From contig NZ_QZVS01000055.1 in assembly GCF_003602235.1 (NCBI RefSeq), positions 1-38,806 on the forward strand: 38,806 bases of DNA, read 5' to 3'. The notes under the pieces are model-generated. The model saw only the letters and a program-made list of their open reading frames with translations. It ran no database searches and was not told where the DNA came from. Every line of letters begins with the position of its first letter. Position 1 is the stretch's first letter. The position numbers and the translations under genes are program-made. This DNA is from Cryobacterium melibiosiphilum. GTDB taxonomy: Bacteria > Actinomycetota > Actinomycetes > Actinomycetales > Microbacteriaceae. This document shows, piece by piece, positions 1 to 8,807 of the stretch.

Positions 1-570
1 ATGAGCACGCGCGCGGGCGCCAGCCCGCGGCGCCTGCCCCGCGCGGCACTCCGTGCGCGGGGCCTCCCGCGCGCGGGGCTCATCGGGGTGCTGCTTCTCG
101 CCGTGTTCGGCGGTTTCGCGAGCCCGGCACCGACCGAGGCGGCATTCACGGATGCCGAGCACGGCACATCCGTCGCCCTCACCGCGATCGTGGTGCCGGC
201 CCCGATCATCGACACCTGCCTGTCACAGATGCTGCTGCTCTCGTTGACGCTGACGCCGCGGGTGACGATCACCTGGCACTACCCCACCGCCGGCTACACC
301 GGGGCCAACGCCCGCTACTTCTACTACGACACCGGGCTGCTCCGGCTCGTGGCCGTCAATCTCGGCAGTGGTGTCACGACCACCGGACCCTCGGCGGGAA
401 CCTACACGAGCGTGTTCCAGGGCTCCCTGCTGGCCGGGCTGCTGGCCGGGGAAGCGGATGTGGGACTGGCCGCCGCGCATTCGAGCGGCTGGGTGTCGGG
501 GGTGTCCATGGTGCACGCCAACTACCCGCTCATCGCGGGCACCGGCACCTGCACGATCACCAACGCCTAG
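1..570 (+). CDS. Secreted protein of unknown function
   Basis: A 189-residue ORF whose ATG is the first base of the window, so upstream signals and a possible earlier start cannot be seen. The N-terminus is Arg-rich for about 25 residues. A hydrophobic stretch follows (AGLIGVLLLAVFGGF, about residues 25-39), then Ala/Pro-rich sequence and AAFTDAEH, which fits a Sec-type signal peptide and loosely resembles SipW-dependent signal peptides. The mature part is rich in Thr, Ala, Gly and Tyr with no recognisable catalytic motif. Two Cys (in IDTCLSQ and GTGTCTI) could form a disulfide outside the cell. I do not recognise the family; a surface or fibre-associated role is only a guess. It converges with ackA, and two 85-bp palindromic elements lie between them. 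Confidence 0.6.
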   Translation: MSTRAGASPRRLPRAALRARGLPRAGLIGVLLLAVFGGFASPAPTEAAFTDAEHGTSVALTAIVVPAPIIDTCLSQMLLLSLTLTPRVTITWHYPTAGYTGANARYFYYDTGLLRLVAVNLGSGVTTTGPSAGTYTSVFQGSLLAGLLAGEADVGLAAAHSSGWVSGVSMVHANYPLIAGTGTCTITNA

Positions 571-594
571 CTTCCGACCCGGACCCCGCCCCGC

Positions 595-679
595 GTACCA
601 TTCGACGGTATTCAACCCCGAAACGGCCCATTCCGGCCCGAAACCGGCCCAAACGGGATCAATCACCGTCGAATGGTAC
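595..679. repeat. 85-bp palindromic element, copy A
   Basis: Terminal inverted repeats GTACCATTCGACGGT (595-609) and ACCGTCGAATGGTAC (665-679) are perfect over 15 bp and enclose a 55-bp core. It is intergenic, between convergent genes. The total length of 85 bp is shared with five other copies in the window. Confidence 0.9.
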
Positions 680-739
680 GCACGCAACGAGACCGGTCAG
701 GGCAGCGGATGCACCGGCCCGGCTTACGACCCCGCCCGC

Positions 740-824
740 GTACCATTCGACGGTGTTGAGGCACGAAAACCACGTTTCCGGCCGAAAACCGGCCGAAACC
801 GTGCCGATATCCGTCGAATGGTAC
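740..824. repeat. 85-bp palindromic element, copy B
   Basis: Left arm GTACCATTCGACGGT at 740-754 and right arm CCGTCGAATGGTAC at 811-824. It lies 60 bp after copy A in the same convergent gap. The core differs from copy A but contains the direct repeat CCGGCCGAAA and the same overall length. Confidence 0.9.
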
Positions 825-865
825 GGGCACACCGGGCTGGGGCCGGGGCATCCGCTCGCCTGGGG

Positions 866-2080
866 CTAGATGCGGGCCAGGGTCTGGCGGGCGATCTCGA
901 GCTCCTCGTTGGTGGGGAACACGAGCACGGTGACCGCGGAGTCATCCGCTGAGATGCAACGCGGGCCGCGGTGCTTCGAGGCGTTCTTCACCGGGTCGAT
1001 ACGGATGCCGAGGGCTTCGAGGCCGCCGAGGGCGCGCGCCCGAATCATGGGATCGTTCTCGCCGACGCCGGCCGTGAAGCTGATCACGTCGACCCGGCCC
1101 AGCTGGGCGTAGTACGCCCCGATGTAGTGCTTCAGCCGGTGCACGTAGACGTCGATGGCGAGCTGCGAGGGGCCGTCGCCGGCATCCGCTGCCACGATCA
1201 CGTCGCGCATGTCGCCGCGACCGGTCAGGCCCAGCAGCCCGCTGCCCCGGTTGAGCAGGGTGTCGAGGTCGTCGATGCTGAGGCCGGCGCGGCGGTTGAG
1301 GTGAAACAGCACGCCGGGGTCGATGTCGCCCGAGCGGGTTCCCATGACCAGGCCCTCGAGCGGGGTCATGCCCATGCTCGTCTCGACGGACTTGCCGGCG
1401 CGCACGGCGCAAACCGATCCGCCGTTGCCGAGGTGCAACACGATCTGGTTGAGCTCTTCGGGGGCGCGTTCCAAAAATTCGGCGCTCGAGCGGGCGACGA
1501 ACCCGTGGCTGGTGCCGTGGAAACCGTAGCGGCGCACGCGGTACTTCTCGGCGAGGTCGACGTTGATGGCGTAGGTGAACGCCTCCGGCGGCAGCGTCTG
1601 GTGGAACGCGGTGTCGAAGATGGCCACGTGCGGCACGGTCGGAAAAGCCTCGATCGCAGCGACAATGCCCTGCAGCGCACCCGGGTTGTGCAGCGGTGCG
1701 AGCGAGGACAGCTCGTCGATGTCGCGTTCGACCTGCTCGGTGACGATGGTGGGTTCGTGGAAGCGGGCCCCGCCGTGCACCACGCGGTGGCCGACGGCGA
1801 CCGGCGCGTGCTCGGTGAGCGAGGGCCCGTGCAACGAGAACGCCTCGAGCATCACGCCGAACCCTACGGTGTGGTTCTCGATCGGCAGCTCACGCTTGAA
1901 CATCTGCGAGGTCATCGCGCCGGCGTCACCGTCGGGGGTGAAGACCGTGTGGATCGACGTGCCCATGAGCTCGCCGATGCGCTCGACGAGGCCGCTCGCG
2001 AGGGTGGTCTCGGAGTCCATCTCGATCAGCTGGTACTTGAACGACGACGAGCCCGAGTTGACGACGAGCACGGCGGTCAT
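866..2080 (-). CDS. ackA: Acetate kinase
   Basis: Interconverts acetyl phosphate + ADP and acetate + ATP in the cytosol. The protein is 404 residues, the normal family length. It has the N-terminal phosphate-binding motif VNSGSSSFKYQ (about residues 7-17), GHRVVHGG, FDTAFHQT, the YGFHGTSH segment with the catalytic His, LHLGNGGS, and the GMTPLEGLVMGTRSGDIDPG region of the ASKHA fold. Its ATG overlaps the pta stop by 4 bp (ATGA at 2077-2080), so the two are translationally coupled. Together with xfp and pta on the same strand it forms a route from sugar phosphates through acetyl phosphate to ATP. No oddities are seen in the ORF. Confidence 0.97.
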   Translation of the reverse strand: MTAVLVVNSGSSSFKYQLIEMDSETTLASGLVERIGELMGTSIHTVFTPDGDAGAMTSQMFKRELPIENHTVGFGVMLEAFSLHGPSLTEHAPVAVGHRVVHGGARFHEPTIVTEQVERDIDELSSLAPLHNPGALQGIVAAIEAFPTVPHVAIFDTAFHQTLPPEAFTYAINVDLAEKYRVRRYGFHGTSHGFVARSSAEFLERAPEELNQIVLHLGNGGSVCAVRAGKSVETSMGMTPLEGLVMGTRSGDIDPGVLFHLNRRAGLSIDDLDTLLNRGSGLLGLTGRGDMRDVIVAADAGDGPSQLAIDVYVHRLKHYIGAYYAQLGRVDVISFTAGVGENDPMIRARALGGLEALGIRIDPVKNASKHRGPRCISADDSAVTVLVFPTNEELEIARQTLARI

Positions 2081-4323
2081 GCGCTGACCGTCGCATTCTG
2101 CGCATTCGACGCCGCAGCAGCGGATGCCGCCGCCTCGGTCAGCGAGGCCGCCTGGATGGCGGTGATCGCCACGGTGTTCACGATGTCTTGCACGAGCGCC
2201 CCCCGGGACAGGTCATTGATCGGTTTGCGCAGGCCCTGCAGAACCGGGCCGATGGCCACGGCGCCGGCGCTGCGCTGAACGGCCTTGTAGGTGTTGTTGC
2301 CGGTGTTGAGGTCGGGGAAGATGAACACCGTCGCGCGCCCGGCCACGGCGGAGCCGGGCATCTTGGTGGCGGCGACCGCGGCATCCGCGGCCGCATCGTA
2401 TTGGATCGGGCCCTCGACCAGCAGGTCGGGGCGGCGCTCGCGCACGAGGGCGGTCGCGGTGCGCACCTTCTCCACGTCGGCGCCCTCCCCCGACGACCCG
2501 GTCGAGTAGGACAGCATCGCGATACGCGGCTCGATGCCGAACTGCACGGCCGTCTCGGCGGCGCTGATGGCGATGTCGGCGAGCTGTTCGGCGGTCGGCA
2601 TCGGAATCACGGCGCAATCGCCGTAGACCAGAACCCGGTCGGCGAGCGCCATCAAAAACACGCTCGACACCACGCCGACGCCGGGACGGGTCTTGATGAT
2701 CTCGAAGCTCGGGCGGATCGTGTGCGCGGTCGTGTGCGTCGCGCCACTCACCATGCCGTCGGCAATGCCGAGCTGCACCATCATCGTGCCGAAGAACGAC
2801 ACGTCGGTGACGATGTCGCGCGCATGCTCAACGGTCATGCCCTTGTGGGCGCGCAGTTTGGCGTATTCCTCGGCGAAGCGCAGGCGCAGCACGTCGTCGT
2901 AGGGGCTGAGCACCTGGGCGCGGCTGATGTCGAGGCCGAGGCCGATCGCGCGCGAACGCACCTCGATCTCCTCACCGAGGATGGTGAGGTCGGCCACGTC
3001 GCGGGCCAGCAGGGTCGCGGCGGCGCGCAGCACACGGTCGTCCTCGCCCTCGGGCAGCACGATGTGCTGCCGCTTCGAGCGGGCCCGTTCGAGCAGCCCG
3101 TATTCGAACATCAGCGGGGTGACCACGTCGGCCTCGCTGACTTCAAGGCGATCCAGCAAGACGGATGCGTCCACGTGCGTCTCGAACAAGGCCAGCGCGG
3201 TGTCGTGCTTGCGCTGCGAGTCGGCGGCGAGGCGGCCACGGGTGCGCGTGATGCGCAGGGTGGTCTGGTACGAACCGAGGTCGGTGCGGATGATCGGCAG
3301 CGAAGGTGCGAGGCCCTCCATCAGGCGCTGGATCGGTTCGGGCAGCTCGAAGCCGCCGTTGAGAACGATGCCGGCGATCGAGGGGAAGGTCGCGGAGGCG
3401 TTGGCCAGCAGCACGCCGAGCAGCACGTCTTCGCGGTCGCCGGGCACGACCACTACGGAACCCTCGATGAGGCGCGGCAGCACGTTGACCATCGACATGG
3501 CCCCCACGACGACGCCGAGCGCTTCGCGGGCGAGCAGCTCGGGGTCGCCCTTGATCAGGGTGCCGTCGGTGGCCTCCATGATGCTCTTCATGCTCGGGGC
3601 GACGAGGTAGGGGTCTTCGGGAATCGCCCAGACCGGCAGATCACCGGGCAGCCCGGTCTCTTTCTGGTGCGCGGGGGCGTCGACGACGGTGCGCACGGCG
3701 GCGACGATCTCAGCGAGCTGGTCGGGGTCGGACCGGTTCACGACGACGGCGAGCAGCGAGGCGTGCTCGTCGCGCAGTTCGGTGATGGCGACATCCGTCA
3801 GCTGGCGGATCTCGGTCACGCTGCGGGCGGGGCTCTGGCCGAGCCATTCGCCCTGGCTCTGGCTGTCGCGGCCGCCGAGCACGAGCAGCACCGGGGCGCC
3901 GAGGTTCGCGGCGATGCGGGCGTTGAAGGCCAGTTCGGTGGGGCTGCCGACGTCGGTGTAGTCGCTGCCGATGACGACGACGGTGTCGCAGAACGCTTCG
4001 ATTGCCTTGTAGCGCTGCACGATCACGGCGAGGGCGGCGTCGGGGTCACGGTTGACGGCGTCGTAGCTCACGCCGATGCTCTGCTCGTAGTTCTGCACGG
4101 GAACCGGGCCGGTGCCGTTGGTGGTGCTCGCGCCGGCCTGCAGGTGCTCGAGCAGCAGTTCGAGCACGTAGTCGGGCTCGTGGGAGCTGCGCGCGACGGG
4201 GCGGAAGACGCCGACCCGGCGCACTGAGTGCGTCAGGGTATCGAGGATTCCGAGCGCGATCGTCGATTTGCCGGTGTTGCCCTCGGCCGAGGTGATGTAA
4301 ATGCTTCGTGCCACAGTGTCCAT
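2077..4323 (-). CDS. pta: Phosphate acetyltransferase
   Basis: Interconverts acetyl-CoA and acetyl phosphate. From the chosen start it is 748 residues, the long Pta type. The order is an N-terminal BioD/DRTGG-like P-loop part (SAEGNTGKST near residue 10), a DRTGG-like middle, and a C-terminal PTA_PTB catalytic domain (VLPEGEDDRVLRAA, MVSGATHTTAHTIRPS, SYSTGSSGEGADVEKV, FPDLNTGNNTYKAVQR). The frame stays open upstream to 4617, but that extension is low-complexity and unlike the family. The protein should begin just before RSIYITSAEG. The ATG at 4321-4323 is used here; a GTG at 4312-4314 is an alternative. It overlaps ackA by 4 bp. A 303-bp gap separates it from xfp, and only the xfp hairpin stands out in that gap. 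Confidence 0.95.
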   Translation of the reverse strand: MDTVARSIYITSAEGNTGKSTIALGILDTLTHSVRRVGVFRPVARSSHEPDYVLELLLEHLQAGASTTNGTGPVPVQNYEQSIGVSYDAVNRDPDAALAVIVQRYKAIEAFCDTVVVIGSDYTDVGSPTELAFNARIAANLGAPVLLVLGGRDSQSQGEWLGQSPARSVTEIRQLTDVAITELRDEHASLLAVVVNRSDPDQLAEIVAAVRTVVDAPAHQKETGLPGDLPVWAIPEDPYLVAPSMKSIMEATDGTLIKGDPELLAREALGVVVGAMSMVNVLPRLIEGSVVVVPGDREDVLLGVLLANASATFPSIAGIVLNGGFELPEPIQRLMEGLAPSLPIIRTDLGSYQTTLRITRTRGRLAADSQRKHDTALALFETHVDASVLLDRLEVSEADVVTPLMFEYGLLERARSKRQHIVLPEGEDDRVLRAAATLLARDVADLTILGEEIEVRSRAIGLGLDISRAQVLSPYDDVLRLRFAEEYAKLRAHKGMTVEHARDIVTDVSFFGTMMVQLGIADGMVSGATHTTAHTIRPSFEIIKTRPGVGVVSSVFLMALADRVLVYGDCAVIPMPTAEQLADIAISAAETAVQFGIEPRIAMLSYSTGSSGEGADVEKVRTATALVRERRPDLLVEGPIQYDAAADAAVAATKMPGSAVAGRATVFIFPDLNTGNNTYKAVQRSAGAVAIGPVLQGLRKPINDLSRGALVQDIVNTVAITAIQAASLTEAAASAAAASNAQNATVSA

Positions 4324-4593
4324 CCAACCGCATTGTCGATGTGAGAGTTCGGGGTGGGGCCCCGGCGGAACGGGCGCCCTCGACCGATTCGCTAGCAAGG
4401 TGGGCGATCCCGACGGTGGGACCCGCACCAACGTGTCACCGGCCACAGCGTGGAGCGAATCTCGGCGGCCGAAACGGGCGCGGATTGCCACACCGCTTGC
4501 GGCGGTGACCTGCCTAGTATGGCGCATGCGCTGGCCCCGCACGTCGCGTGCCCCCTTCAGGGTGCGCTCCGGGGTGCGCTCCGAGCGGGGTTC

Positions 4594-4620
4594 GGGGTGC
4601 GGCAGCGGATGCCGCACCCC
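4594..4620 (-). terminator. Hairpin downstream of xfp
   Basis: Perfect 10-bp stem GGGGTGCGGC / GCCGCACCCC with a 7-nt loop, starting 6 bp past the xfp stop codon. The loop and inner stem contain one copy of the GCAGCGGATGCC motif. There is no T-run, so its strength as an intrinsic terminator is uncertain. Confidence 0.55.
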
Positions 4621-4626
4621 GGCCCG

Positions 4627-7158
4627 TTAGGAGTTGTCGCCGCCCGTGGACGCGGCGGCCCGCACCGACGCGGCGAGGTCGTCGGCAGAGGCCGCTCCCA
4701 CGCTGCCGGCGGTGCCGCTGGCGGCCGCCCAGGTCCAGTCGACGACGGCCGGAGCGTCTTCGCCGTGGTCCCGGGTGTACTGCCAGGCGGCGAGCCGGGC
4801 GTCCTGCATCCGCTGCCGCAGCAGGCCCGACCGGGCACCGAGGCCGGGGGTGCGGTCGATGACGTCGATGACCAGCTGGTAGCGGTCGAGGTCGTTCATC
4901 ATGACCATGTCGAACGGCGTGGTGGTGGTGCCGTTCTCCTTGTAGCCGCGGGCGTGCAGGTTTTCGTGGCCGTGGCGCTTGTAGGTCAGGCGATGGATCA
5001 GCCACGGATACCCGTGATAGGCGAAGATGATCGGCTTGTCCGGGGTGAAGATGGCGTCGAAAGCGGCGTCGGTGAGGCCGTGCGGGTGGTCTTCGGCGCT
5101 CTGCAGGCGCATCAGGTCGACGACGTTCACGACCCGCACGGCGAGGTCGGGGGCGTGCTCGCGCAAAATAGCGGCGGCGGCGAGCACCTCGAGGGTCGGC
5201 ACGTCACCGGCGGCGGCGAGCACGACATCCGGGGCCTGGCCGGGGGTTTCGGTGCCGGCCCAGTCGAAGATGCCGAGCCCGCGGGTGCAGTGCGCCACGG
5301 CCTCCTCGATGGTGAGCAGGTTCGGCGCGGGCTGCTTGCCGGCGATGACGACGTTGACGTAGTCGACGCTGCGCAGGCAGTGGTCGTAGGTGCTGAGCAG
5401 GGTGTTCGCGTCGAAGGGCAGGTAGACCCGCACGACGTCGGCGCTCTTGTTCACCACGTGGTCGATGAAGCCGGGGTCCTGGTGGCTGAAGCCGTTGTGG
5501 TCCTGGCGCCAGACGTGCGAGGAGAGCAGGTAGTTCAGGCTCGCGATCGAGCGCCGCCACGGGATCTCGCTCGTCACCTTGAGCCACTTGGCGTGCTGGT
5601 TGAACATCGAGTCGATGATGTGGATGAACGCTTCGTAGCAGTTGTAGACGCCGTGGCGGCCGGTGAGCAGGTAGCCCTCGAGCCAGCCCTGGCACTGGTG
5701 CTCGCTGAGCATCTCCATCACCCGGCCGGCGCGGGCGAGGTTGGTGTCGCCCGGGCGCATTTCGGCGTTCCACTGCTTCGCCGTGACCTCGTAGACCGGC
5801 GGCGCGAGCCGGTTCGACGCGGTCTCGTCGGGCCCGAAGATGCGAAAGTTCTCGGGGTTCAGGCGGATCACCTCGGCCAGGAAGCCGCCGAGCACCCGGG
5901 TTGCCTCATCGAGCGTCGCGCCCGGCGCGGGCACGTCGACGGCGAAATCGCGAAAGTCGGGCAGCACCAAGTCGCGGCGCAGCAGGCCGCCGTTGGCGAC
6001 CGGGTTGGCGCTCATGCGCAGCTCGCCAACCGGGGCGAGGTCGGTGATCAGGGCGACCGGGGCGCCGGCCTCGTCGAAGAGCTCTTCGGGGCGGTAGGAG
6101 TGCATCCAGTCTTCGAGGAGGCTGGTGTGCGCCGCGGTGTCGCGGGCATTGCTCAGCGGAACCTGGTGCGCACGCCACGTTCCCTCGACCTGGTTGCCGT
6201 CGATGACCGACGGGCAGGTCCAGCCTTTCGGGGTGCGCAGGATGATCATCGGCCAGCGCGGACGGGCGAAGTCCTCCCCGGCAGCGTCGGCGGCGGCAGC
6301 GGATGCCTTGATCTCGGCGATCTGGTTCAGCACCGTATCGAGGGTCGCGGCCATGCGCTCGTGCACGAGGAAGGGGTCTTCACCGTCGAACCCGCCGCTG
6401 ACGATATAGGGGGTGTGGCCGTAGCCGCGCATCAGGTCGAGCAGCTCGTCTTCGGGGATACGGGCGAGCACGGTCGGGTTGGCGATCTTGTAGCCGTTGA
6501 GGTGCAGGATCGGCAGCACGACGCCGTCTTGAATGGGGTCGATGAACTTGTTGGAGTGCCAGCTGGTGGCCAGCGGTCCGGTTTCGGCCTCGCCGTCACC
6601 GACGACGGCCGCCACGAGCAGGGTCGGGTTGTCGAACGCGGCGCCGTAGGCGTGGCTGAGGGCGTAGCCCAGCTCGCCGCCCTCGTGGATCGAGCCGGGC
6701 AGTTCGGGTGAGGCGTGGCTGGGGATGCCGCCGGGAAAGCTGAACTGGCGAAACAGCTTCTGCACGCCGTCTTCGCTGCGTGCGATGTCGGGGTAGATCT
6801 CGCTGTAGGTGCCCTCGAGGTAGGCGTTGGCGACCATTCCGGGGCCGCCGTGGCCGGGGCCGGCGATATAGATGGTGTTCAGGGACCGTTCCTGGATGGC
6901 GCGGTTCAGGTGCGCGTAGAGAAAGTTGAGGCCGGGCGTGGTGCCCCAGTGGCCGAGCAGCCGCGGTTTGATGTGGTCGCGGGTGAGCGGCTCACGCAGC
7001 AGGGCGTTATCGAGCAGGTAGATCTGGCCCACGGCGAGGTAGTTCGCGGCGCGCCACCAGGCGTCGATGCTCGCGAGCGCCTCAGGCGTGAGCGGGGCGG
7101 GCTCGCGGGTGACCCAGGGGGTCAGTGTGGCGAGGGCGGGTCCGGACGTTTCCAGCAT
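4627..7158 (-). CDS. xfp: Phosphoketolase (xylulose-5-P/fructose-6-P)
   Basis: Thiamine-diphosphate enzyme that cleaves xylulose-5-phosphate or fructose-6-phosphate with phosphate to acetyl phosphate plus glyceraldehyde-3-phosphate or erythrose-4-phosphate. The protein has 843 residues. Family motifs include [11 protein letters not shown] (69-79), the PGHGGP loop (101-106), [19 protein letters not shown] (160-178), the ThDP/Mg motif GDGEAETG (187-194), [11 protein letters not shown] and TPKGWTCP. The ATG at 7158 follows GGAGAA, a good ribosome site; an upstream in-frame extension to 7488 runs through the SRP RNA gene and is rejected. It stands upstream of pta-ackA on the same strand, which can convert the acetyl phosphate to ATP or acetyl-CoA. 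Confidence 0.97.
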   Translation of the reverse strand: MLETSGPALATLTPWVTREPAPLTPEALASIDAWWRAANYLAVGQIYLLDNALLREPLTRDHIKPRLLGHWGTTPGLNFLYAHLNRAIQERSLNTIYIAGPGHGGPGMVANAYLEGTYSEIYPDIARSEDGVQKLFRQFSFPGGIPSHASPELPGSIHEGGELGYALSHAYGAAFDNPTLLVAAVVGDGEAETGPLATSWHSNKFIDPIQDGVVLPILHLNGYKIANPTVLARIPEDELLDLMRGYGHTPYIVSGGFDGEDPFLVHERMAATLDTVLNQIAEIKASAAAADAAGEDFARPRWPMIILRTPKGWTCPSVIDGNQVEGTWRAHQVPLSNARDTAAHTSLLEDWMHSYRPEELFDEAGAPVALITDLAPVGELRMSANPVANGGLLRRDLVLPDFRDFAVDVPAPGATLDEATRVLGGFLAEVIRLNPENFRIFGPDETASNRLAPPVYEVTAKQWNAEMRPGDTNLARAGRVMEMLSEHQCQGWLEGYLLTGRHGVYNCYEAFIHIIDSMFNQHAKWLKVTSEIPWRRSIASLNYLLSSHVWRQDHNGFSHQDPGFIDHVVNKSADVVRVYLPFDANTLLSTYDHCLRSVDYVNVVIAGKQPAPNLLTIEEAVAHCTRGLGIFDWAGTETPGQAPDVVLAAAGDVPTLEVLAAAAILREHAPDLAVRVVNVVDLMRLQSAEDHPHGLTDAAFDAIFTPDKPIIFAYHGYPWLIHRLTYKRHGHENLHARGYKENGTTTTPFDMVMMNDLDRYQLVIDVIDRTPGLGARSGLLRQRMQDARLAAWQYTRDHGEDAPAVVDWTWAAASGTAGSVGAASADDLAASVRAAASTGGDNS

Positions 7159-7357
7159 GGGTTCTCCAAGCACTGTTTGATCGGGTGTCGCTAACGCTGC
7201 CAGTCTAAAGAGAGCCACCGACATTCCACGGTCCCCCGGGGGGCTGCGCGGGCCGGGCCTGAGTGATGGCGCGGAAGTGCCGCTGAAAGAAGGGCCGAAG
7301 GTCCCGGGGTGCCGGCGCGGGGCATCCGCTCTGTGAATGAGGCGGAGCGGGCAGAGA

Positions 7358-7454
7358 AAAGACCCCTCGCGCACCCGCCAGAGCCCGGTTACCCTTGCTA
7401 CGTTTCCGTCCTGGGGGAGTTGGCCTGGATGGCGCCACGCGAGGAGCCAAGCCC
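7358..7454 (-). ncRNA. ffs: Signal recognition particle RNA (4.5S, small type)
   Basis: The minus strand carries the SRP domain IV core. CAGG (7410-7413), ACG (7407-7409), a GAAA tetraloop (7403-7406), CGT (7400-7402) and AGCA (7396-7399) form the capped stem with the conserved symmetric loop bound by Ffh. The outer ends close with an 11-bp helix between 7438-7448 and 7361-7371, including G-U pairs. TTTT follows on the 3' side (about 7357-7360). This RNA works with Ffh and FtsY in co-translational membrane targeting. Exact ends are approximate. It sits beside tRNA-Ser, an adjacency known from other Gram-positive genomes. No protein-coding call is made in 7159-7541. Confidence 0.85.
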
Positions 7455-7541
7455 TAATCCTAGGCCAATCCGGGGGCGGCAACGGCACGCTCAGAAAACA
7501 GGTAGGATTCTCGGGTGCCGTTCGTACATGAACGGTGGCCA

Positions 7542-7629
7542 GGAGAATTCGCCTAGTGGCCTATGGCGCACGCTTGGAAAGCGTGTTGGGTTAACGCCCT
7601 CGGGGGTTCGAATCCCCCATTCTCCGCCA
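7542..7629 (+). tRNA. tRNA-Ser (anticodon GGA)
   Basis: 88 nt including an encoded CCA. The acceptor arm GGAGAAT (7542-7548) pairs with ATTCTCC (7619-7625), followed by discriminator G and CCA (7627-7629). The anticodon loop is TTGGAAA with GGA at 7576-7578. A long variable arm (class II) and GGTTCGAATCC in the T arm are visible. The anticodon reads UCC/UCU serine codons. The flank shows an inverted repeat CCGTTC/GAACGG just upstream (about 7518-7535). Confidence 0.97.
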
Positions 7630-7659
7630 GTTTCTGCAGCTCAGCGTGTTGTGCATCAC

Positions 7660-7938
7660 TCACGTCGTCGGCCACCGCCGGGCGGAGTGCACAAGCGCGA
7701 CGATCCAGATGGTGTCGTCATGGAGCTCGGAGACCAGCCGATACCGTTCGACAGGAAATAGTTCCCGTGTACCCGACACCAAACCCGGCCTGTCGAGTTC
7801 AGGAAAGCGAGTCAAACCGGAGGCCGCGGCGCTGAACGCCTCATCCAGCCGGATCGCGGCTGCCTGATCCGCTTCAGCGACGTAGTCCCAGATCGCCTCG
7901 CGATCTCGGAGCGCCTATGGAGCCCACAGCACCCTCAT
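7660..7938 (-). pseudogene. RelE/ParE-family toxin broken by amber codon 8
   Basis: Reading from the ATG at 7936-7938 gives MRVLWAP, then TAG at 7915-7917, then 84 further codons in the same frame to TGA at 7660-7662. The continuation (ALRDREAIWDYV, RLDEAFSAAA, LTRFPELDRPG, FPVERYRLVSELHDD, IWIVALVHSARRWP) is a ParE/RelE-type toxin: N-terminal helices, the FPxxDRPG turn, a beta strand with a conserved Arg, and the C-terminal HSARRWP. Intact members have an acidic codon where the TAG stands, consistent with one GAG-to-TAG change. The start overlaps the antitoxin stop (TGATG), the usual toxin-antitoxin coupling. No ATG lies shortly after the stop, so a functional product would need suppression or a rare re-start. 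A sequencing error is the alternative. Confidence 0.8.
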
Positions 7939-8210
7939 CAGGAGGTGGCGTTGGCACGCTTACGGTCAAACTCGGCCTCGACGTCGGCGTTGTCGATGCC
8001 GTGGCCCGCACGCAACGACTCGCGTGCGGCATCGACCTTTCCGGACAGGAATGCCTGGTACTCGCGCGCATCCCGTTGCCGCTGGATGTATTCGCGCATC
8101 AGATCTCTCGCCACCTGAGAAGCGGGGCGATGCTCGGCCGCGGCCTCGGCCACGAACTCTGCACGCAACTCGGACTCCAACTTCATCGTGAAGACTGACT
8201 CCTTGGGCAT
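7938..8210 (-). CDS. Antitoxin (RHH/ParD-like)
   Basis: 90 residues. Starts MPKESVFTMKLESEL, a short beta strand followed by helix AEFVAEAAAEHRPASQVARDLMREY, the ribbon-helix-helix arrangement of ParD/RelB-type antitoxins that bind their own operator as dimers. The acidic, charged C-terminus (NADVEAEFDRKRAN) would wrap the toxin. AAAGGAG lies a few bases before the ATG at 8208-8210. The next gene is a RelE/ParE-like toxin reading frame broken at codon 8, so this antitoxin appears intact without a working partner. It could still act as a repressor or neutralise a related toxin from elsewhere. Confidence 0.8.
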   Translation of the reverse strand: MPKESVFTMKLESELRAEFVAEAAAEHRPASQVARDLMREYIQRQRDAREYQAFLSGKVDAARESLRAGHGIDNADVEAEFDRKRANATS

Positions 8211-8221
8211 GATCTTCTCCT

Positions 8222-8530
8222 TTACACCTCTCCATCATGTATGAACGAAGTGTATACGTTTTGCCTAGAGCCGCGCATGGGCCAGGACCGCTGCGACGAT
8301 GTGCGGACTTCAGTACTTCTGGCCGGGTGCCCGCCTTCCATCTCGAAGCACGGAGAGAACGAGGCGATCTGCAGCGAAGTCTCTGAGTCCCAGACTCCCG
8401 CACTGTAGGTATCCCCGTCGACCGTATTGAGGTCTACTCGAAGGATGCCGCCCCTCACCTCTATCCGTTCGTCGGTGGATCCGGGCTTTTGCTCCCGCGC
8501 GCACGAAGCCACGGCGAGAAGCGCGGCCAC
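8222..8530 (-). CDS. Small lipoprotein-like protein, possibly degraded
   Basis: The 102-residue frame opens at GTG (8528-8530) with AALLAVASCAREQ, a lipobox-like LAVASC ending in Cys. The codons just upstream read RNFAAALLAV, a fuller signal peptide, but two TAG codons cut it off and no usual start precedes it. The N-terminus may therefore be damaged. From EQK onward it aligns by eye with the neighbour at 8592-8807: shared EQK, ER, RVD, GD-YSA, W and SFSPCFE. After EMEGGH the tail is unlike the neighbour's short ending and may be out of frame. Function unknown; a surface lipoprotein linked to the adjacent small helical genes is possible. Confidence 0.45.
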   Translation of the reverse strand: MAALLAVASCAREQKPGSTDERIEVRGGILRVDLNTVDGDTYSAGVWDSETSLQIASFSPCFEMEGGHPARSTEVRTSSQRSWPMRGSRQNVYTSFIHDGEV

Positions 8531-8591
8531 GGCAAGAAGCGCGGCCGCGAAGTTTCTGCGCTACTACACTCCGGCGCTCAGCCGTCGGCCG

Positions 8592-8807
8592 CTAGTACTC
8601 ATCAGACGGATACTGCCCCTCCGCCAGCTCGAAACACGGCGAGAACGAGGTGATGATCAGCTCGGTTCCAAGAGCCCAGATTGAGGCGCTGTAGGAGTCA
8701 CCCTGTGTGCCAGTCCTGTCCACGCGAGGTGCTCCCTGCCTGGTTCTTTGGCGCTCCACAACCACTCCGTCCTTCTGCTCCCAGGCAGGGGCCACCGACT
8801 CGATCAT
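8592..8807 (-). CDS. Small paralogue of the 8222-8530 protein
   Basis: 71 residues from the ATG at 8805-8807, which overlaps the stop of the upstream gene (ATGA). It has EQKDGVVVER, RVDRTGTQGDSYSA and IITSFSPCFELAEG, matching its neighbour at 8222-8530 over most of the length, but it lacks a signal peptide or lipobox. The pair looks like a tandem duplication. The Cys in SFSPCFE is conserved in both copies. No family recognised; the overlap with a WXG100-like gene suggests they are expressed together. Confidence 0.5.
   Translation of the reverse strand: MIESVAPAWEQKDGVVVERQRTRQGAPRVDRTGTQGDSYSASIWALGTELIITSFSPCFELAEGQYPSDEY

Noticed and set aside
595..824. Copies A and B as a simple terminator pair for the convergent genes
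   Set aside because: The same element occurs in divergent and tandem gaps and always keeps 85 bp, so terminator function alone does not explain it.
2188..4227. 679-codon plus-strand frame opposite pta
   Set aside because: Shadow of pta with no motifs.
7938..8403. Alternative reading of the antitoxin region as a 145-codon protein (7966-8403)
   Set aside because: The antitoxin frame has a good ribosome site, an RHH pattern and a TGATG junction with the toxin.
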